Assembly (NCBI RefSeq): GCF_022427965.1
Contig: NZ_JAKTTI010000021.1
Coordinates: 1-64,000 of the forward strand
Origin: Fredinandcohnia quinoae
GTDB taxonomy: Bacteria > Bacillota > Bacilli > Bacillales > Bacillaceae_L
Direction: 5' to 3'
DNA: 64,000 bases
Part shown: positions 8,428-17,212 of the stretch, in pieces
How positions within the stretch are numbered: position 1 is the stretch's first letter
Layout of the letters: every line of letters starts with the position of its first letter
The notes under the pieces: model-generated
The model's input: only the letters and a program-made list of their open reading frames with translations
Database searches by the model: none
What the model was told of the DNA's origin: nothing
Program-made: the position numbers and the translations under genes

Positions 8428-8922
8428 TCACATCATTGTTGATACTGGTTTCATTGCTTCAAATGGATTTTTGCACGTTTTACAATACAAAATACTTCTG
8501 CAAGCAGTTGGCCCAAAGATATTCTCCATTGTTGTATAACTTGAATTACAGTAGGGGCAATCCACCTGCCACCTTCCAGATTCATTCACTAGCTTAGGGG
8601 GTGGCGCAATTCCGAACTCTTTTAATCGTTCCCTTCCCTCTTCAGTAACACGTTCTGAAGTCCATGGAGGAGAAAAATCAAATTGAACATTAAATTGCTT
8701 CGTTCGGTCTAGATGATCAATCGATTTCAAAATATTCTTCTTAATAATATCTAGTGCTGGGCAACCAAGAAACGTCGGTAATAAATGTATGTCAACACGA
8801 TCATTAGTAATTACAAGCTTTTCAAGCATACCAAGCTCTATAATTGAGATTGAATCGATTTCAGGATCCTTCACATTTTGAAGCTCTATCATGATTTTTT
8901 CCTTTAAAATCTCATTTGACAT
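8428..8922 (-). CDS. paaD: Phenylacetyl-CoA epoxidase maturation protein PaaD
   Basis: Protein of 164 residues with an N-terminal MIP18/DUF59 domain (NVKDPEIDSISIIELGM; PTFLGCPALDIIKKNI; FDFSPPWTSERVTEEGRERLKEFGIAPP) and a C-terminal zinc-ribbon-like part with CPYC and CKTC pairs. This is the architecture of PaaD, thought to act in metal-centre assembly or maintenance of the PaaABC epoxidase. AAGGAAGG precedes the ATG. Placed directly after paaC, 23 bases apart. Confidence 0.9.
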   Translation of the reverse strand: MSNEILKEKIMIELQNVKDPEIDSISIIELGMLEKLVITNDRVDIHLLPTFLGCPALDIIKKNILKSIDHLDRTKQFNVQFDFSPPWTSERVTEEGRERLKEFGIAPPPKLVNESGRWQVDCPYCNSSYTTMENIFGPTACRSILYCKTCKNPFEAMKPVSTMM

Positions 8923-8945
8923 AAAAATCCTTCCTTATTGAAAAT

Positions 8946-9767
8946 TCACCAAACCGCATTTGGGTCAATCTGATATACTTCGCTAAGCGTTTCGAGGGCA
9001 TTTTTCAAATCAACGGTATGCTCACCATTTCTCCCGTTGCCATTTTTTAATCCAAACTTTTTTGGAAATACAAGATTCATACTTTCAAAGATTGGTTTAA
9101 TAGAATTAATCCATCTTTTCTTCAATACCTCCTCTGATTCGATTAATCCCAATTCAACCATTTCCCTTTCTTTTGGACCTAAACTTAACATCCCGCCAAA
9201 GTCATCGGTTACAATCTTAATTGCCGCTTCCATTCTTGTTCGTGCTTCTCCACTTGCTGATATTAATTGCGTAAACCAAGTCCTCCAATGAAGTAGATGA
9301 TAATAAAGCTCCATCTTTACCTTTATAGCAATATCAGAAAGTGGTTTATAGCATGATGTTTTAAGCGAATCTATCCGAATTTTCTTAGCTTCTGTATAAA
9401 AAAAATTCCGCACTACTGCAAATGCCCAGTCATATTGTGGTTCAACCAGATAATGACCAGGTCCATTTACTAATTCCAAAACAACCGCATTACGTCTTTC
9501 CTCATATGGACGTCCATGAGCAAGATCATCCATTTTGCCTACTCCTAAGTCTTCTAATAATTGATAATACATCGCTGCATGCCCCATTAAATCTTGGCTA
9601 ATTGATGAAAAAGCAACATCTTCTTCTATATGTGGTGCAAGCCCAAGCCATTCTGAACCTCGATATGAAAGAATGAAATCATCATCTGCTAATTGGAATA
9701 ATAACTCTGTTAACACAGTATGAAATCTATTTTGACTTATGAAGCTAGTGTTATTGCTACTAGTCAT
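8946..9767 (-). CDS. paaC: 1,2-phenylacetyl-CoA epoxidase subunit PaaC
   Basis: Structural ferritin-like subunit that pairs with PaaA. Seen: ELLFQLADDDFILSYRGSEWLGLAPHIEEDVAFSS-type N-terminus, HAAMYYQLLEDLG, and YDWAFAVVRNFFYTEAKK. The ATG at 9767 gives MTSSNNTSF and overlaps the paaB stop by eight bases (ATGACTAG), with GGGGAGG 11 bases upstream; the longer upstream reading lies inside paaB. About 273 residues, near the family length. Confidence 0.92.
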   Translation of the reverse strand: MTSSNNTSFISQNRFHTVLTELLFQLADDDFILSYRGSEWLGLAPHIEEDVAFSSISQDLMGHAAMYYQLLEDLGVGKMDDLAHGRPYEERRNAVVLELVNGPGHYLVEPQYDWAFAVVRNFFYTEAKKIRIDSLKTSCYKPLSDIAIKVKMELYYHLLHWRTWFTQLISASGEARTRMEAAIKIVTDDFGGMLSLGPKEREMVELGLIESEEVLKKRWINSIKPIFESMNLVFPKKFGLKNGNGRNGEHTVDLKNALETLSEVYQIDPNAVW

Positions 9768-10110
9768 TGCTTGGCTTTCCTCCCCATGATAGAATTTCCT
9801 TCTCATCTAACATTTCTTGTTCGTACTTTCGCCATTTCTTCTTTAAATAGCCATAGCCCTTTGTATTACGATAATCTTTATTATCAAGCCTCTTTAAGGA
9901 TTGTCGTTCCTCTACACTCATCTTTCGAATATCACTTCGCTTTACAACCCATAAGTCGGCAACTGGTTCCCGCCTCATAAAATTTTCTTGGGCCATAATC
10001 AATGCCAATTCTTGATTTGGTGCCAATAAAGAAAATTGATATTGTAGAGGAGAAGTGTCGCTTCTTTTACTAAATACCTCAAATTCCTGAAAAAATCCGC
10101 TATCCTTCAA
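9760..10110 (-). CDS. paaB: 1,2-phenylacetyl-CoA epoxidase subunit PaaB
   Basis: Small subunit that bridges PaaAC heterodimers. Seen: FFQEFEVFSKRSDTSPLQYQ-type N-terminus, APNQELALIMAQENFMRREPVADLWVV, and the C-terminal YRNTKGYGYLKKKW. TTG at 10110 lies four bases after a GGGGGGGAG tract and yields the family-typical N-terminus; the ATG at 10125 sits within the Shine-Dalgarno region. It starts 18 bases after paaA and overlaps paaC. Confidence 0.9.
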   Translation of the reverse strand: MKDSGFFQEFEVFSKRSDTSPLQYQFSLLAPNQELALIMAQENFMRREPVADLWVVKRSDIRKMSVEERQSLKRLDNKDYRNTKGYGYLKKKWRKYEQEMLDEKEILSWGGKPSND

Positions 10111-10127
10111 TAAACTCCCCCCCATTA

Positions 10128-11078
10128 TTAACTTAAAGCTTCATGCACCCATTTATTCGTTTCATAAGTAATTTGTCGTAACCGTAATCTCTGTTTTGAT
10201 TTAGGCCCATTATTTTTAATGATTTGCTTAAATTTGCCCCAATCAGGCTGTTGATAAATCCACTGCCTTTTTTCGTTATCAAAATACATCGTTTTATCTG
10301 GCAATTTCAACCCAAGTGAGAGCAACCTCGGTATATATTTCGTAAAAAAGTCCTGGCGCAGCTGTTCATTAGTCTTTGAGCGGATGTTATATTTTATCGT
10401 AATATCTTGTTTTGATGTCCCTGTTGTTGATGCATCACCTGGACCGAAAAACATTAGTAATGATTCCCACCAACGATCTATTGATTGTTGCAGCATTTCC
10501 TTTTGTGCTGCTGTTCCTTCCACTAATGTCATAATAATTGATTCCCCATGCTGGGCATGGAACACTTCCTCAGCACAAATTCGTTTTAACGCTCTTGCAT
10601 ATGGCCCATATGAAGCATGTAACATATTTGTCTGCGTAATAATAGCTGCCCCGTCTACAAGCCAACCAATAATACCTGCATCAGCCCACGATGGTGCCTC
10701 CATGTGGAAGACATTATGAAACTTCAAATCCCCATTGAATAAATCTTGAAAAATATCTTCCCTCGTTTTACCAAGTGGTTTCATTAAGTCCTCTGTAACC
10801 CGCAGTAGTAATTGGCCATGCCCCATCTCGTCCTGTACTTTTGCCATAATCCCAAGCTTTCTCTTTAAGCTTGGGGCTTTTGGTACCCACTCTTTTTCTG
10901 GCAGCGCTCCCATAATTTCACTAATTCCATGCATTGAAATTAACTTAATTAATGTGAATCGATATTCATCAGGCATCCAGTCATCGGCTTCAATTTTTTC
11001 ACCGTTCTCAATACGTTTCATAAAATGCAGATGCTTTTCATGTTCAGTTAATAAATCAAACGAAAATACCTCAGACAA
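10128..11078 (-). CDS. paaA: 1,2-phenylacetyl-CoA epoxidase catalytic subunit PaaA
   Basis: Diiron oxygenase subunit that epoxidises the ring of phenylacetyl-CoA. Diiron-type helices are visible: AKVQDEMGHGQ (near residue 80) and CAEEVFHAQHGE (near 165). Also GALPEKEWVPKAPSLKRKLG and the C-terminal PDWGKFKQIIKNNGP are PaaA signatures. TTG at 11078 follows GAGGGGTGG by five bases and is preferred over the ATG at 11099. First gene of the operon, behind a good sigma-A promoter and the candidate PaaX operator. Confidence 0.93.
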   Translation of the reverse strand: MSEVFSFDLLTEHEKHLHFMKRIENGEKIEADDWMPDEYRFTLIKLISMHGISEIMGALPEKEWVPKAPSLKRKLGIMAKVQDEMGHGQLLLRVTEDLMKPLGKTREDIFQDLFNGDLKFHNVFHMEAPSWADAGIIGWLVDGAAIITQTNMLHASYGPYARALKRICAEEVFHAQHGESIIMTLVEGTAAQKEMLQQSIDRWWESLLMFFGPGDASTTGTSKQDITIKYNIRSKTNEQLRQDFFTKYIPRLLSLGLKLPDKTMYFDNEKRQWIYQQPDWGKFKQIIKNNGPKSKQRLRLRQITYETNKWVHEALS

Positions 11079-11097
11079 TATATCCACCCCTCTATCC

Positions 11098-11116
11098 ATA
11101 TAACGTTTATTTTTCG
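11098..11116. promoter_or_regulatory. Candidate PaaX operator in the paaA leader
   Basis: On the minus strand CGAAAAATAAACGTTATAT, 17 of 19 identical to the element before paaX. It lies about 26-44 bases after the predicted paaA transcription start, a position fit for blocking elongation or initiation. A second shared word, CTCGAAATA, lies next to it in both regions. Confidence 0.45.
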
Positions 11117-11148
11117 TCCAACTTATTTCGAGTCATATATTTAAAACA

Positions 11149-11177
11149 AAGATAACGTGTTAATAGTAAAAAGTCAA
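11149..11177 (-). promoter_or_regulatory. Sigma-A promoter of the paa operon
   Basis: Minus strand TTGACT (11177-11172), 17-base spacer, TATCTT (11154-11149). Predicted start near 11142, giving a leader of about 64 bases to the paaA TTG. Confidence 0.7.
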
Positions 11178-11324
11178 TTCATTTTCTGAAATTTTTTTAT
11201 TTTCTTTTAAGAAAATAGTACATCTATAATTTTCGTGCTACAAAAAAAATTAGCAAAATATGCTGAAAAATGTTAATATAACATTTTAAAATAATTGTAA
11301 TTCATAATTAATGAGGTGTATTTA

Positions 11325-12668
11325 TTGAAGCAGGTCGATCAGTGGTCATCAAAGATTAGTTTTATTTTAGCAGCAGCGGGATCTGCGATAGGGTTAGGTG
11401 CAATTTGGAAATTCCCCTATGTAACGGGTACGAGTGGTGGAGGAATATTTTTTCTTATTTTTCTATTATTTACAGTATTAGTAGGATTACCACTCTTATT
11501 AGCTGAGTTCGTAATTGGAAGAAACACTCAGAAAGATGCTATTCAAGCATATAAAGAATTAGCACCAAACTCCTCTTGGCATTTAATAGGGCGTCTTGGA
11601 ATTATTACTTGCTTTATTTTATTGTCATTTTATAGTGTTGTTGGAGGATGGATACTAATCTATCTAGTGAATGGGATAACAGGAAAACTTAGTGGACTGA
11701 CTGAAGGGGAATATGTTCAGCTTTTCGAGGATACCATATCCAACCCATTTCTTGTCATTGGTGCACAACTAATTTTCTTAATGATTACAATCATTGTAGT
11801 AGGTAAAGGTGTAAAGGCAGGGATTGAACGAGCAAGTAAAATAATGATGCCAGCACTTTTTATACTCTTCATTATTTTAATCATCCGTTCAGTCACTCTT
11901 GATGGTTCACTTACGGGAATTAGCTTTTTTCTAAAGCCAGATTTTTCGAAGCTCACATCAGAAACGATTCTGTTTGCAATGGGTCAATCCTTTTTTGCTT
12001 TAAGTGTTGGAGTTTCAGTTATGGTCACATATAGCTCGTATCTCTCAAAAAAGGAAAATCTAGTTCAATCAGCAGTTTCAATCGTATCATTAAACATCCT
12101 AGTTGCTTTTCTCGCTGGTTTAGCTATTTTCCCTGCGGTATTCTCATTTGGCCTTAAGCCGGATGCTGGACCTGTATTGTTATTTAATGTTTTACCTACA
12201 GTATTTGATCAAATGCCACTAGGAATTTTGTTTTTTATCGCCTTTTTAGTACTATTCCTTTTTGCGACATTAACATCGGCATTTTCAATGTTGGAAATCA
12301 TTGTTGCTCCCCTAGCAAAAGGAAGTGAACAAGGGCGCAAGAAGTTCTCTTGGATGTTCGGATTATTAATATTTCTAGTCGGTATTCCTTCTACTCTCTC
12401 ATATGGGGTTCTGAGTGATATAACAATATTTGGAAAATCAATCTTTGATGCAGCAGATTTTCTTGTCAGTAATATTTTAATGCCTCTAGGCGCATTTTTA
12501 ATTGCCATTTTCGTTCCATTAAAAATTTCCAAAGAAAAACTCCTGTCTGAGTTAAAATCAGGAAGTAATCTTTCAACAAAATTGTTTATTATCTGGTTTT
12601 TATTAATTCGTTTCTTTGTACCATTTATAATTTTTGTCGTCTTTCTAGATAGTTTAGGATTAATTTAA
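11325..12668 (+). CDS. Sodium-dependent transporter, neurotransmitter:sodium symporter family
   Basis: LeuT-fold transporter of 447 residues with about 11-12 membrane segments. The N-terminal [28 protein letters not shown] holds the unwound TM1 sodium and substrate site typical of the family, followed by [10 protein letters not shown] and [13 protein letters not shown]. Substrates of bacterial members are mostly amino acids or amines; the one here is unknown. Start TTG at 11325 lies six bases after GAGGTG. It is divergent from paaA but a link to aromatic catabolism is only positional. Relatives in B. subtilis are YocR and YhdH. Confidence 0.9.
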   Translation: MKQVDQWSSKISFILAAAGSAIGLGAIWKFPYVTGTSGGGIFFLIFLLFTVLVGLPLLLAEFVIGRNTQKDAIQAYKELAPNSSWHLIGRLGIITCFILLSFYSVVGGWILIYLVNGITGKLSGLTEGEYVQLFEDTISNPFLVIGAQLIFLMITIIVVGKGVKAGIERASKIMMPALFILFIILIIRSVTLDGSLTGISFFLKPDFSKLTSETILFAMGQSFFALSVGVSVMVTYSSYLSKKENLVQSAVSIVSLNILVAFLAGLAIFPAVFSFGLKPDAGPVLLFNVLPTVFDQMPLGILFFIAFLVLFLFATLTSAFSMLEIIVAPLAKGSEQGRKKFSWMFGLLIFLVGIPSTLSYGVLSDITIFGKSIFDAADFLVSNILMPLGAFLIAIFVPLKISKEKLLSELKSGSNLSTKLFIIWFLLIRFFVPFIIFVVFLDSLGLI

Positions 12669-12680
12669 ACAAAAAGAAGA

Positions 12681-12702
12681 GCCAGCAAGTTATTTTGCTG
12701 GC
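12681..12702. terminator. Bidirectional terminator
   Basis: GCCAGCAA (12681-12688) pairs with TTGCTGGC (12695-12702); TTTT follows on the plus strand and TCTTCTTTTTG on the minus. It separates the convergent symporter and CNNM-family genes. Confidence 0.8.
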
Positions 12703-12708
12703 TTTTCC

Positions 12709-14034
12709 CTATTCATTCTCTTTTTGTAATTCATTAATCGTTGCCAAAATTCTTGTAATCCGTTTGTCATTTAATTCTTCGACTTTAAATGTAACATTTT
12801 TATATTCGATCGTTGGTTTTAAATCATCAGTAGGAATATATCCTACTTGTCCGATAACAAAGCCACTTAAAGTGTCATACTCCTCAGTAGGTAATTCAAT
12901 ATCAAGAATTACCTCGACATCATGTAAATTAGTAGTACCATCAATTGAATACGTATTTTCTTTGATTTCAATAATTTCTTCATCTTCTAGCTCATGCTCA
13001 TCATATTCATCAAAAATATTCCCTACTATTTCTTCAATTAAATCTTCAATTGTAATAATTCCGTCTGTTCCGCCATATTCATCAAGTACGATTGCCATAT
13101 GAATATTATTTTTTTGCAGCTCTTTGAACAATTCATCCGTTGGTTTTGATTCAAGTACAAAATATGGATCGCGTAGTAATTCCTTTAGGTTGAAAGAATT
13201 TTCATCACAGTTTTCAATAAATTGAATTAATTCCTTCGTATGTAAGATACCAACGATTCGATCAATATTTTCTTCATATACAGGAAATCTCGTATATTTT
13301 TCAATATTTACTAGCCTTACTGTATCTTTCAATGTGTAATTTATTGGGATCGCAACTATATTCGTACGATGGGTCATGATCTCCGATACAGTCTTATTGT
13401 CAAATTCAAATATATTATTGATCATAATCTTTTCAGCTTCTTGGATCGTTCCTTTTTCTTTCCCAACATCCACCATCATCCGAATTTCTTCTTCTGTTAC
13501 ATTTTCTTCTTCAGCATTTGGATCAATACCAAATAGACGTACAATTAGATTTGTTGACAATGTTAACAACTTAACAAATGGATATGTGATTTTTGATAAA
13601 TACGTAAGTGGTGCAGCCGCAAACATCGAAATGGCCTCGGCTTTCTGAAGTGCGAGACGTTTTGGAACAAGTTCTCCGATGACTAACGTAAAATAAGATA
13701 AGATTAATGTAATAATGACGACAGAAATCGTCTCTAAAATATCCTTTGCAAGCGGTAATCCTAAGTTATACAAGGCATTTGCTAATTGACCAGCAAAACT
13801 ACCTGCAGCAAAAGCACTAGCTAAAAAGCCTGCAAGTGTTATTCCAATTTGGATCGTAGCTAAAAATTGACTAGGCTCATTTAAAAGTTGATATAACATT
13901 TTCGCCTTTTTATTACCAGCATCCGCCATCATTTTAATTTTATTATCATTAAGTGAAACCATAGCCATTTCTGATGCAGCAAAAAATGCATTTAACACTA
14001 ACAACAAAATAAGTATTACTATTTCTATTCCCAC
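12709..14034 (-). CDS. CNNM/CorC-HlyC family transporter (hemolysin family)
   Basis: 441 residues in the standard order: N-terminal DUF21/CNNM membrane domain (four hydrophobic segments, ILLLVLNAFFAASEMAMVSLN), paired CBS domains (IMTHRTNIVAIPINYTLKD; FVLESKPTDELFKELQKNNIHMAIVLDEYGGTDGIITIEDLIEEIVG) and a CorC_HlyC C-terminal domain. The B. subtilis member MpfA (YhdP) protects against excess magnesium, probably as an exporter; several paralogues exist, so I do not assign a symbol. Single gene; no M-box was found upstream. Confidence 0.88.
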   Translation of the reverse strand: MGIEIVILILLLVLNAFFAASEMAMVSLNDNKIKMMADAGNKKAKMLYQLLNEPSQFLATIQIGITLAGFLASAFAAGSFAGQLANALYNLGLPLAKDILETISVVIITLILSYFTLVIGELVPKRLALQKAEAISMFAAAPLTYLSKITYPFVKLLTLSTNLIVRLFGIDPNAEEENVTEEEIRMMVDVGKEKGTIQEAEKIMINNIFEFDNKTVSEIMTHRTNIVAIPINYTLKDTVRLVNIEKYTRFPVYEENIDRIVGILHTKELIQFIENCDENSFNLKELLRDPYFVLESKPTDELFKELQKNNIHMAIVLDEYGGTDGIITIEDLIEEIVGNIFDEYDEHELEDEEIIEIKENTYSIDGTTNLHDVEVILDIELPTEEYDTLSGFVIGQVGYIPTDDLKPTIEYKNVTFKVEELNDKRITRILATINELQKENE

Positions 14035-14245
14035 AAATTCCTACCTCCAATTGTAGAGGGCTATATCAATATCCTTCATAAAATCCCCTTTACAAACGGT
14101 TATTATACCATACCAAATCAGGTAAAAGTATTCTACATTTAATGATTGACATAAATGAATTTGCATTTTATAATTTATCTCAAAGCCAATTATCTTGATT
14201 TTAAGATTATTATTTTCAAATATTATTTATTGGAGGAGATTTTTA

Positions 14246-14776
14246 ATGGTAAAAACAAAATGGACAGTAGATGCTTCACACAGTAGTATTGATTTTTCAG
14301 TAAAACATATGATGATTGCAAATGTAAAAGGAACATTTCACAACTTCGATGCAGTCATTGAAGCAGATCCTACAGATTTAACATCTGCTAATATCAAATT
14401 TTCAGTTGATCTAGCAAGTATCGATACCCGGAATGAGGATCGTGACGGACACTTACGTTCAGCTGACTTCTTTGATGTAGAAAACCATCCAACAATGACT
14501 TTCACATCAACCTCAATCGGCAAAACTGATGATGAAGAATATAATGTGACTGGTGATTTAACCATTCACGGTACTACAAAACAAGAAACGTTCAAAGTTA
14601 CATTTGAAGGCCAAGGAAAAGATCCTTGGGGAAATGAAAAGGTTGGCTTCAGTGCTGAAGGATCAATTAGCCGTGGGGATTACGGTTTAGTTTGGAACTC
14701 TGCACTTGAAACTGGTGGAGTCTTAGTTGGAGATAAAGTTAAAATTTCACTTCAAATTGAAGCTCAAAAAGCATAA
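14246..14776 (+). CDS. YceI family protein
   Basis: 176-residue lipocalin-like beta barrel of the YceI family, which binds polyisoprenoid-like ligands; the function in Bacillaceae is not settled. Seen: TKWTVDASHSSIDFSVKHMMIANVKGTF at the N-terminus, DSADFFDVENHPTMTF-like segment, GDLTIHGTTKQETF and the C-terminal GGVLVGDKVKISLQIEA. No signal peptide, so cytoplasmic. ATG at 14246 follows TTGGAGGAG; the upstream extension is spurious. Monocistronic, ended by its own terminator. Confidence 0.92.
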   Translation: MVKTKWTVDASHSSIDFSVKHMMIANVKGTFHNFDAVIEADPTDLTSANIKFSVDLASIDTRNEDRDGHLRSADFFDVENHPTMTFTSTSIGKTDDEEYNVTGDLTIHGTTKQETFKVTFEGQGKDPWGNEKVGFSAEGSISRGDYGLVWNSALETGGVLVGDKVKISLQIEAQKA

Positions 14777-14784
14777 AAAAATAA

Positions 14785-14821
14785 AAATGGGAGTTGTTCA
14801 TTGTGAACATGCTCCCATTAT
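14785..14821 (+). terminator. Terminator after the YceI gene
   Basis: AATGGGAG...TTGTTCA pairs with TGAACA...CTCCCATT around a TTG loop (14786-14819). It may serve the convergent gene ending at 14827 as well. Confidence 0.65.
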
Positions 14822-14826
14822 CTTAT

Positions 14827-15192
14827 TTACGCAAACTTCTTTATCACATTATCAATTACCATTTGATCTTGTTTTGTTAATTTCTTTTGTATGATTGGAG
14901 AAGCAGGATTACATTTTGAAAGCTCCGAAGATAAGATTTCAAGATAAAATGGATTTGATTTTCGATTTCCGCCCAGATATCCTCTCAATATTTTTAATCT
15001 CTTGCTGTCACCAGTCATTTGACCCTCATAATCCCATTGGATTTGATTCTCATACAAGTTATCAAGTCTTGCCTTTAAACTAATCGCTTCTGATGCTGCT
15101 TCTTCTGGTGTACTGAAATAAGTATCTGCCCTTCTCATACCTTTTTTTCTGACACCGTCCCCAGCTTTTGCTTGATAAAAAACGACTTTCAT
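14827..15192 (-). CDS. Hypothetical protein (121 residues)
   Basis: Soluble, basic protein I do not recognise: VVFYQAKAGDGVRKKGMRRADTYFSTPEEAASEAISLKARLDNLYE, then ILRGYLGGNRKSNPFYLEILSSELSK and a C-terminal helix KKLTKQDQMVIDNVIKKF. GGGAGGA nine bases ahead of the ATG is a strong ribosome site, which supports a real gene. No signal peptide or membrane segment. Convergent with the YceI gene. Confidence 0.7.
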   Translation of the reverse strand: MKVVFYQAKAGDGVRKKGMRRADTYFSTPEEAASEAISLKARLDNLYENQIQWDYEGQMTGDSKRLKILRGYLGGNRKSNPFYLEILSSELSKCNPASPIIQKKLTKQDQMVIDNVIKKFA

Positions 15193-15413
15193 AAAATCAT
15201 CCTCCCACGTTCCTCCATTAGGTGAGTATAAACACCGGAAGACAAAGATTTTAACTCCTATATAGTAGTATACCCTTAATTACCAACTACTACCACTCTA
15301 TTTTGGAATAGCTGCGATTACTTATTCTATGGGCCTTCTTTTTCATTTTACAAATGACTCCACTCTTGCTATTTATACGTTAGAATGGTAGAGTTAGAAC
15401 TTAAGGATAAAAA

Positions 15414-15602
15414 ATGACAAGTGAGTTGATAAAATTGAAAAGTAAATTTCAAGTTAACGACAAAGTAATCATAAAAACTTCGGGTGAAACTGTAACAATA
15501 ACAAAATCAAGTTATATTACAAATATGAAAAGATATTCATATACTGTTAAGGAATATCCAAGTACTTTTTATTTTGAGGATGAAATTAAACCGTCAAATT
15601 AA
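15414..15602 (+). CDS. Hypothetical small protein (62 residues)
   Basis: Beta-rich, lysine-rich protein (KSKFQVNDKVIIKTSGETVTITKSSYI...YSYTVKEYPSTFYFEDEIKPS) that reads like a small SH3/KOW-type barrel. AAGGAT precedes the ATG. The stop codon overlaps the stop of the convergent peptidase gene by three bases. No function assigned. Upstream bases 15193-15413 show nothing I can name. Confidence 0.6.
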   Translation: MTSELIKLKSKFQVNDKVIIKTSGETVTITKSSYITNMKRYSYTVKEYPSTFYFEDEIKPSN

Positions 15603-17080
15603 TTAAATAATATATTTACGATTTTATCTTCAATGGCTTTGCCGTCTGAACCATCGATTAAGTTATTGAGGATAATTGAAAATACTAAGACATCCCCATT
15701 ACGGGTCGTAATATAGCCCGATAATGAGCTTACTGTCCGAATACTGCCTGTTTTTGCAAGTACTTTTCCGTTCATTTCACTAGACTTAAGTCGATTCCTC
15801 ATGGTTCCGCCTATGTTCTTATCCCCATTACCGGCTATTGGCATGGACTTCAAATAAGAGGGAAACCACTCTTCTTTCTGAATTGTATATAATAAATATG
15901 AAATATCATTTGCTGATATTAAATTAACATGGGAGATTCCTGAACCATCTCTAATAACCATTTGATCAGGATTAACCCCTAATTTTGAAAGCTCATTCTT
16001 CATCACCTCTATACCTTTATCCCAGCTTCCTTCTCCTTTATTAACTTTACCCATTTCCTTCACCAATGTTTCCCCATGTCCATTATTACTTAGCTTCATG
16101 AACGGAATCATAAGCTCAGAAAGTGTAATCGAGTGATGTGATACAAGTGACTCTGCACTTTCTGGTGTTTTTCCACTTCCTTCTTCCCCTATTAAAATAA
16201 TTCCTTCATCTATTAGCGATTGTTTAAATAAATCCAACGCATAGCCAGTTGGTTCCCATACAGATATCCATTCAGAGGTGCGATTGGAATTAATAGGAAT
16301 AGTTCCCATGATTGTAATCGTATTTGATCCATGTTCCCGATATATTTCGAGCTCTTTAACACCTTCTGAGGAAATTGTTTTTGCTTGATTAATTATTTTT
16401 ACATAATTATTTTTTGGTTGAATCGTAATGGTAGGTTCCTTGTTGATTTCATTACCAGGAGATATAGTGATGATAACCGTCCCAGAATCATAGTCCTTAT
16501 TTGGTGATGCCGTTAATGCTGAGACCGCCGAACCGTAATACGTCGTCTCATCTACCCATGTTAAATCAATTGAATATCGTTCATCATCATACCATGTATC
16601 ATCAGCAATTAAATTTCCAATGATCATTTCAATCCCGCTATCCTTTATTTTTTTCGCTAACTGTTCAAAATCTGATATTAACAAAGTAGGATCACCTTTA
16701 CCTTTTAAATATAGATTACCCTCTAGTTTTTTATCATTTACATTTCCGTCTGTTAATACCTCTGTTTCAAAGGTGTATGTCTCTCCTAATGAAGAAAGCG
16801 CTGTTGCAGCAGTAAGTAATTTCAAATTCGAAGCTGGTCGTAGTCTTGTATGACCATTATGTTCGAACAATAGCTCTCCAGTAGTTGCCGATCTAATACT
16901 TATACCCGCTATTGCTCCCTCTAATGCTGGTTCACTTCTTATTAATTGATTTAACTTTTGAAATACTTCTTTTCCCTCACCTATTGCAAGTACCGTATTT
17001 CTCTCAACATGTATGTAAGGAATAAATGCAAACATAAATAGAATAGTTATTCCAATGAATGCTTTAACAATCTTAGTAAT
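15599..17080 (-). CDS. dacC: D-alanyl-D-alanine carboxypeptidase/endopeptidase, PBP4 (S13) family
   Basis: Peptidoglycan hydrolase of the S13 family. Catalytic motifs: SxxK in RPASNLKLLTAATAL, the DGSGISHVN region with SxN, and KTG in LAKTGSIRTVSSLSGY. The first usable ATG (17035) would remove most of the signal sequence. AGGAGG at 17090-17095 lies nine bases from an in-frame ATT at 17080, and the codons between encode ITKIVKAFIGITILF, a good export signal. I therefore place the start at ATT, an inference. Secreted or membrane-anchored. Symbol dacC by analogy with the B. subtilis S13 enzyme. Confidence 0.82.
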   Translation of the reverse strand: MTKIVKAFIGITILFMFAFIPYIHVERNTVLAIGEGKEVFQKLNQLIRSEPALEGAIAGISIRSATTGELLFEHNGHTRLRPASNLKLLTAATALSSLGETYTFETEVLTDGNVNDKKLEGNLYLKGKGDPTLLISDFEQLAKKIKDSGIEMIIGNLIADDTWYDDERYSIDLTWVDETTYYGSAVSALTASPNKDYDSGTVIITISPGNEINKEPTITIQPKNNYVKIINQAKTISSEGVKELEIYREHGSNTITIMGTIPINSNRTSEWISVWEPTGYALDLFKQSLIDEGIILIGEEGSGKTPESAESLVSHHSITLSELMIPFMKLSNNGHGETLVKEMGKVNKGEGSWDKGIEVMKNELSKLGVNPDQMVIRDGSGISHVNLISANDISYLLYTIQKEEWFPSYLKSMPIAGNGDKNIGGTMRNRLKSSEMNGKVLAKTGSIRTVSSLSGYITTRNGDVLVFSIILNNLIDGSDGKAIEDKIVNILFN

Positions 17081-17180
17081 TTCTTGTACCCTCCTCTATT
17101 AATAGTAAATGGAAAAATTGAACCATTATCATATTGTATACAGAGGATATTAGGAATATTATCCCTTTTAATAAAAAGAA

Positions 17181-17204
17181 AAAAGCATCCGAAAGAATGC
17201 TTTT
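17181..17204 (-). terminator. Terminator after uppP
   Basis: AAAAGCAT (17181-17188) pairs with ATGCTTTT (17197-17204); TTTC follows on the minus strand. It lies 9 bases after the uppP stop. Confidence 0.65.
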
Positions 17205-17212
17205 CACTTTAA

